From: Urechis unicinctus
Taxonomy: Eukaryota; Annelida; Polychaeta; Xenopneusta; Urechidae
Length of the DNA: 64,000 nucleotides
NCBI GenBank assembly: GCA_034190875.2
Contig: CM067355.1
Location: 33,673,314 to 33,737,313 of the forward strand
Direction of reading: 5' to 3'
Positions 46,885-64,000 of the stretch are shown piece by piece; the first letter of the stretch is position 1; the number at the start of each line of letters is the position of its first letter. A model generated the notes under the pieces. The model did no database searches and was not told the origin of the DNA. It saw only the letters and a list, made by a program, of their open reading frames with translations. The translations under genes were made by a program, and so were the position numbers.

Positions 46885-46995
46885 TTCAGTTCTCCTCCCG
46901 CTAAAAGCCAAACATCTTGTTCCTTCATCAACATCCCCAAGCGCCTTATCGCACATCACCACACCACAAATTGTGATACGACATCTGGTTTCGAG
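46885..46995 (+). repeat. Dispersed repeat shared with 23.0 kb
   Basis: tctcctcccgctaaaagcc through gatacgacatctgg. Matches the reverse complement of 22980-23085. Confidence 0.8.
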
Positions 46996-48320
46996 ATCAA
47001 TAGAGTACTTTCAATGAGAAATAGCGCTGATGGTGATCAATACAGTCAGTTGCAGCGAACCGATCGTGGGGTTCACTTACCATCGTATGCAAATTAGTAT
47101 CCAAATAAGGTCACTGCGCTTCTCCTCGCGGTAGCTGCAGCGTACGTTTAATTCCCCACTAAAGAACCAGCTCACAACCTCTGCTATCCTTTAGATGGTA
47201 ACGTATACTTGTGGATCGATACTCTCCTAACCAACATTAAATATGGTCCAATGAAAAAACCCACCATCTTTCAGTCATATAATTGCTGTTCCTGACGAGA
47301 GCAAATTACCTGGACATATTATCAAGTTGATCTACACTCCACATGCATAAAGCGATGCGCGTTTCGTCAACTGGTCATTGTTATGAACTGAATGATAAGA
47401 CGTTAATTCGATCTTGGAGGAATAATGTCCCTTAATTCCTCCGAGATTCGGTTAAGCGCAGTAACTTTAATTTTCACCGAGATCGCAGGATATAAGGCAG
47501 CATGTCACGCAGCCCAACGACCAACAACAGGTTTTCAGTGTGTTCTGTTCTGGCAGATGTGGAATGAGCATGTATTAGAGTGTAGGACGGGTGTAAAATG
47601 CCCACTTTAACTTATCTAGCCGATAAATTTGATTCACTGTTTTTAATACGAAAGTTTTATTACCTATGTGTTTTGATGTTTAATGGAACAAAATTATTGC
47701 ACCTTCCCCACTCGTACGTAAAAATGGACACACATGATAGTTCCCTTAATTTAAAACGTCCACTTTTCACGAATGCTATAAGTGATTTAACCTTATCGTT
47801 AGCCTGAAATCACAAATAAAATGGTCTTCAATACTACCCCTTTTTGGGGATTTCAAAAATTCTGGTAAGAAACATCCTAATTTTGTTTGTGATTCATCAA
47901 AAAGATATTTTTGTTGCCATTTTAATAACTAATAAAACGACATATTTTAGCTGAGAGCAACATTATGTTAAGCAATAAACAACTGTTCACTGAAAATGTT
48001 TGTTTGCTAGTCACAACTCCCAAAGCAACCTCTCTTTGTTTTGCAAATTCAAGAATTCTATTCTAAAAAAACCACCCCTCTTTCTAGTTTTCAGCTTGAT
48101 AATTTTTATCGTGTAATTGATCACAACAGTGAGGCTGCGCTCATGACATAGTGCTAAACTGCTTAATACTTCCCGACCCTACTTTGTCACACAACAATGA
48201 TGAAAAGGAACTCGAACATTGGCTTTTGATAAATCGACGTCTACGTGAACGCGGATCTGTGTTTCCTTTCCATCAAGAAGACAGATTTTGCTCAGGATGC
48301 CAGCTAAAGGTGTTTGGAAT
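46996..48320. other. No gene recognised
   Basis: The word ctgcgctcatgacatagtgc (about 48136) also occurs at about 22863, next to the dispersed repeat shared with 46.9 kb, so the two places share more than one block. Confidence 0.4.
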
Positions 48321-48324
48321 GATA

Positions 48325-48560
48325 ATGGTAATATAGGGGTTTCACGTCACTTTCATCAACGGGGTCATATCGCGACGGTGATGGATGAGGATGATTGTGA
48401 TGCATGGACACAAATCCGGGCTGCGAAACAAACGCCGCTGGTACATCCCCTTTCAGAGATAGGACCGCCATTTAATGTGATCATTGCAGTCACGCATAGC
48501 CAGTCAGCTTGTCACACCTTGGGATCGACCAAACCTGTGGGTCGATACTCGTGACGGGCT
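48325..48560 (+). repeat. SINE-like dispersed repeat, copy 2
   Basis: Same order of blocks as 33290-33620 (ggggtttcacgtcactttca, gatggatgaggatgattgtg, ccgccatttaatgtgatcat, cctgtgggtcgata). Confidence 0.6.
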
Positions 48561-48696
48561 TGCCAATGGACGCATAGAAACATAGACGTCTGATATCGGG
48601 AACCAAATGCCGGTTGTTGATCCGACCGGGTTATACGCAAGCCAGTGGGGAATATCTCAGAAAGTTGCGTCAGGCTTGCGAACGCGATGCCCCAAT

Positions 48697-48893
48697 AACT
48701 TCATTGTTGGCCACAACAAACACCATTGGTTATGTGATACCAATGGATGGCCAATAGTATTAACTTCATTGTTGGCCACAACAAACACCATTGGTTATGT
48801 GATACCAATGGATGGCCAATAGTATTAACTTCATTGTTGGCCACAACAAACACCATTGGTTATGTGATACCAATGGATGGCCAATAGTATTGA
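48697..48893. repeat. 65-bp tandem repeat, 3 copies
   Basis: Three near-identical units starting aacttcattgttggccacaa and ending ggatggccaatagtatt. The near-identity implies recent expansion. Confidence 0.97.
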
Positions 48894-50400
48894 CTCTGCT
48901 GTAAGCAGTAAACAAAAGTATATATTCATCAATACGCCACACTGAAGATATCAAGAATGCATTTCCTGATTATTCAATTTCTACTCAATATCAGGAACGT
49001 AAACAAATAAGCAAAATTGTTACAAAACATTTCATCGCCTTGTTTTTATTCTCATCTTGCTGCTGTAATCGTTTACTCTATATAATGGTGTGACGCACAC
49101 GGTTTTCATCATATTGGGGATAATCGTTTGTGCGGCTGAACCTGCATTGTAATGATTAATGTATTTTTATTGGCAAAGGTTCATTGGTGGTTTTCGTTAT
49201 TTATTGCGCTATTTAATGTGTTTTACCAACTTATTCTATTGTTTTGTTTGTTATAACTTTAATATGTGTCGTTTGTAATGGTGTGGTCACGTGACCCATT
49301 TTAATTGTATTTAACCTGGGGCATGAACCCGTTAACGTCAGTTCCGATTAGTCGGTCTCCGAGCAAGTCGGACAAACCTCACCAACTGATTCGACCCAAG
49401 CGCCAGCTTTATTCTGATAAGTCGGAATAACATCGCTTGTGGAAAGTACCATTTGTGGTACTGATTTTGTGGGTGCCGTTGTTCGTAACAGTTGCGATTT
49501 TGTTGGAATTGGTCGTTACTAACTTGTGCGTATGAGAAGTTAATAAAACTTGTGTTTACACTAAATGTCACGGTTCTTTCACTTCGTTGAACTATTCCAG
49601 GTCGTTCACTTGTTAAAGATTAAGTTTGGCTGCGGACTAGTTTATAGAGATTGAAGGCATATACTGGGCGCTGCAATAGTGCCAGCAATCGGTCAGGGTG
49701 CACGCTAAAATGGCATATTCTGCTGTCATATTGCCCCATCCATGAATATACTGACACAGGAGTGGCACGGGTGTCTTGGCTGCACTACACAGGTCTTCCT
49801 TCACTCACCCTCCTTTCTTTTACCTCATAATTACTAGCCTACTGACAGCAGTATTTTGCACACTTACAGTTCAATACCGACGCAAGGTTTGACATTCCAC
49901 ACTTAAAAGATAACCTTTATAACCTTGGACTTATTAAAGAACATTTCTTGTGCCACTGGACATTCTATGGGGACGAATTTATGGTACATTTCAGCACTGT
50001 TATCATTTACCTTTGCACTAGCATATGTCTGATCGCCAATCTTAATAAAGGCACATCTTATATAGCAAACCGGTAGCCCCAAATTACACTTTGACTTCAA
50101 AGCTGTTCTGCATGTTTTACATAAGCTTCGACAAGAATGAATCTTGATCATAATTTTCCTGAAATAGGTCATTCTTGCCAAAGTTTATGCAACATGCATC
50201 ATATTTTCTGCCCCGTCACAAACCACCCCTGACCAGGACCATAATAGAATGATAGATTTTTAATGATATCACTTGAATTATACCCTCTTATATAGCCTTA
50301 ACATAATTGTACTTTCCCCATTATGTACCAAGTAAAACGCCCCGATGACAGGGTAGTGACAAGGTTGCTTGAAGTGTATTAATAGACGCTTACACTAGAT
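48894..50400. other. Intergenic sequence, no gene recognised
   Basis: Short frames only, including 92 codons on the minus strand at 49903-50181 without a motif. Confidence 0.4.
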
Positions 50401-50412
50401 GTTATACGGTGT

Positions 50413-50418
50413 TTTATT
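50413..50418 (-). terminator. Candidate poly(A) signal of the aminopeptidase gene
   Basis: AATAAA on the minus strand about 440 bp after the stop codon of the last NPEPPS exon. Confidence 0.5.
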
Positions 50419-50860
50419 GGCACAGACTTCAAAGAGAAAACTCCCGTGTCTAAATGCACATCTTGAATATGGATAGAAATAGAGCAATTCAATGATCAGA
50501 AAGAAGCAAGATGCTTGGTCCCTGCGGGCAGCAAACATAGTGATTGGAATCGCATTCATGACAAAAAATCAGGGATAAGTAATAGCACTTGAGTACAATG
50601 GTTATCAAAATAAGAGGAAATGGACAAATACATGGTGAGCGGTTCTGTTCCAGTAACGTATTGATATAACCAATTAAGTACGTTATATGGAAATCTTTGG
50701 TTACTGATTTGATTAACAATTGCCGTCACATTTTAACAGCTGTTGATCAACCTAACACATATCCCCATGGTTGCAAGTGGGAGGAGCTTGACAATATAAC
50801 ATAGTGGTGCATCCACCAAGCAGACCGCTCAGTGACAGGATTTGGGAGGAGCCACAGTAT

Positions 50861-62884
<12,024 letters not shown>

Positions 62885-63082
62885 TGCGCAGAAGTTAGCA
62901 GATCTGTTGCCGATGAATATGCAAGTGAAAGTGGTTTCCAAAACCGACGCCGGTTGACGAAAATATTTTCCACTGTTTGCAAATAAGTACGTATGTAGAC
63001 GAAGTGACACTCCAACAAACAGCTTTGGAATGTGTTTCATCGATAAAATAATCCGTTCAAATGTGTTTTCATTGATCTTCAA

Positions 63083-63201
63083 GCCGAAATATTGAAGAAT
63101 ATCTCTCGGACACAGATCAAAGTAGCGATTCTACCGTGACAGCACCGGAAGCCTTATGTAGAAATCAAAGCGAGGCTTCATACGGGCAACTCCCTGTAAA
63201 A
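63083..63201. promoter_or_regulatory. Probable NPEPPS promoter region, possibly bidirectional
   Basis: About 120 bp separate the first in-frame ATG of the NPEPPS leader (63082, minus strand) from a plus-strand ATG with a purine at -3 (63202). No TATA box was seen. The assignment rests on position only. Confidence 0.35.
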
Positions 63202-63936
63202 ATGGCGATATCCGTTTCAGAGATCACCAACTTTGGCTGCTTCTAAGTAAGTTTTCAAATGACACGTTTATCTTAAACAAACACTGACATATATATAGTT
63301 TTGTAATGAACATTCAATTACTATAAATGCATATCGAGGCTGATAATGTTATCGTTCGTGGTTTTTAAAGCGGTTCTTACCTGTTGGGGGGCAATAATTT
63401 TGTCTGGTCTCTGAATCAGAATGGCCATTTGATTATAAATGTATATTGGTGTGTCATTGAAACATTAATTGATGCTGAGGTGCCTTTCATCTGCCTATAC
63501 TAAGCACCATTCAAACTGAATGGTCTATGCTCTTTGACTCTGTCATCATCGTTTAGTAAACAACCAGGAATTCGTATATACCTTTTGGCATCTTGCTATT
63601 TTAAATATTTATGGAGGGTCTACTATATTCCTTGATCTTTGAGACTTTTAAGTGATTAGGAACGATGCCCATTTCTGACCATGCGTGTAATTCTATATCA
63701 GCACACATGTAACTCAGTTGATGCATTGTTTTTCACTAATAATTGGTTGATTTGGTTTTGTTCTGTCTTTTCTTATGCTTAGGTCCCCACATCTTCTCCC
63801 CAAACCCTGGTTCATTCAAATGTTTTCCCAGACAAAGTTACTTATATTGGGATATGGGAATCTGTTATACTTTGTTGGACTTAGTTTCTCAGCAATATTA
63901 ATGTTTGAATCAATACAATCTGCTTATGAAGTGTAG
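63202..63936 (+). CDS. Possible divergent two-exon transcript with small membrane peptide
   Basis: A plus-strand segment from about 63202 ends at 63246 directly before a perfect donor GTAAGT. A very strong acceptor (pyrimidine tract, then ttatgcttag) ends at 63782. The second exon holds an ATG frame of 38 codons (63820-63936) with a hydrophobic core (LLYFVGLSFSAILMF), which could be one transmembrane helix. The short ATG frame of the first part stops at the splice site, so that exon would be 5' UTR or code for a separate short peptide. The gene may go on past the right edge. No family recognised. Confidence 0.3.
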
Positions 63937-64000
63937 TTATATGTTTACTTAAGACACTTATTCTACAGTTGGGCTGCCTCTAACTTTGAAGGCAGCATTT

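Overview
The window is eukaryotic, from an invertebrate animal. The evidence is a multi-exon gene with GT-AG introns, long (TA)n, (GA)n and (CA)n arrays, more than fifteen unrelated minisatellites, an intron-bearing Helitron, a Ty3/gypsy fossil and several dispersed repeat families. Gene density is low. The species cannot be fixed from sequence alone. The close match of the aminopeptidase to the animal puromycin-sensitive enzyme, the Helentron-type Helitron and a multicopy protein family that I associate with fish, amphioxus and other invertebrates would fit a deuterostome or lophotrochozoan, but this is inference.

Layout. 0-8.3 kb: mostly non-coding, with a transposon-like inverted-repeat element (about 2.0-2.8 kb) and three minisatellites (5.1-6.5 kb). 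8.7-10.0 kb (+): an intact intronless gene for a type II membrane SGNH-hydrolase-like protein. 10.1-12.0 kb: minisatellites. 12.4-14.4 kb (-): a zinc-finger-like reading frame and a Ty3/gypsy fossil. 14.4-17.1 kb: microsatellites and duplicated non-coding sequence. 17.9-19.4 kb (-): a decayed copy of a multicopy protein family. 22.2-23.7 kb: a 0.6-kb tandem segmental duplication. 25.7-32.4 kb (+): a Helentron-type Helitron with Rep (HUH), helicase and a cut-off AP-endonuclease domain, holding at least seven clean introns but several coding breaks. 33-37 kb: repeats and weak coding traces. 37.5-41.4 kb: two tandem arrays, the larger a 37-bp satellite of about 79 units with higher-order structure. 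41.7 kb (-): one well-formed orphan exon. 43.5-48.9 kb: more minisatellites. 50.4-63.1 kb (-): the puromycin-sensitive aminopeptidase gene (NPEPPS), which I could resolve into 21 coding exons with agreeing phases (867 codons), plus one extra duplicated exon. 63.2-64 kb (+): a possible divergent gene.

The NPEPPS gene is the only clear housekeeping locus. Two things in it stand out: a second, diverged copy of exon 4 with its own splice sites and matching phase, and an in-frame TGA beside the catalytic-tyrosine codon in exon 10. The other genes show no functional link to it; most of the rest is repeat-driven sequence. All calls were made by reading the sequence; no database search was run.
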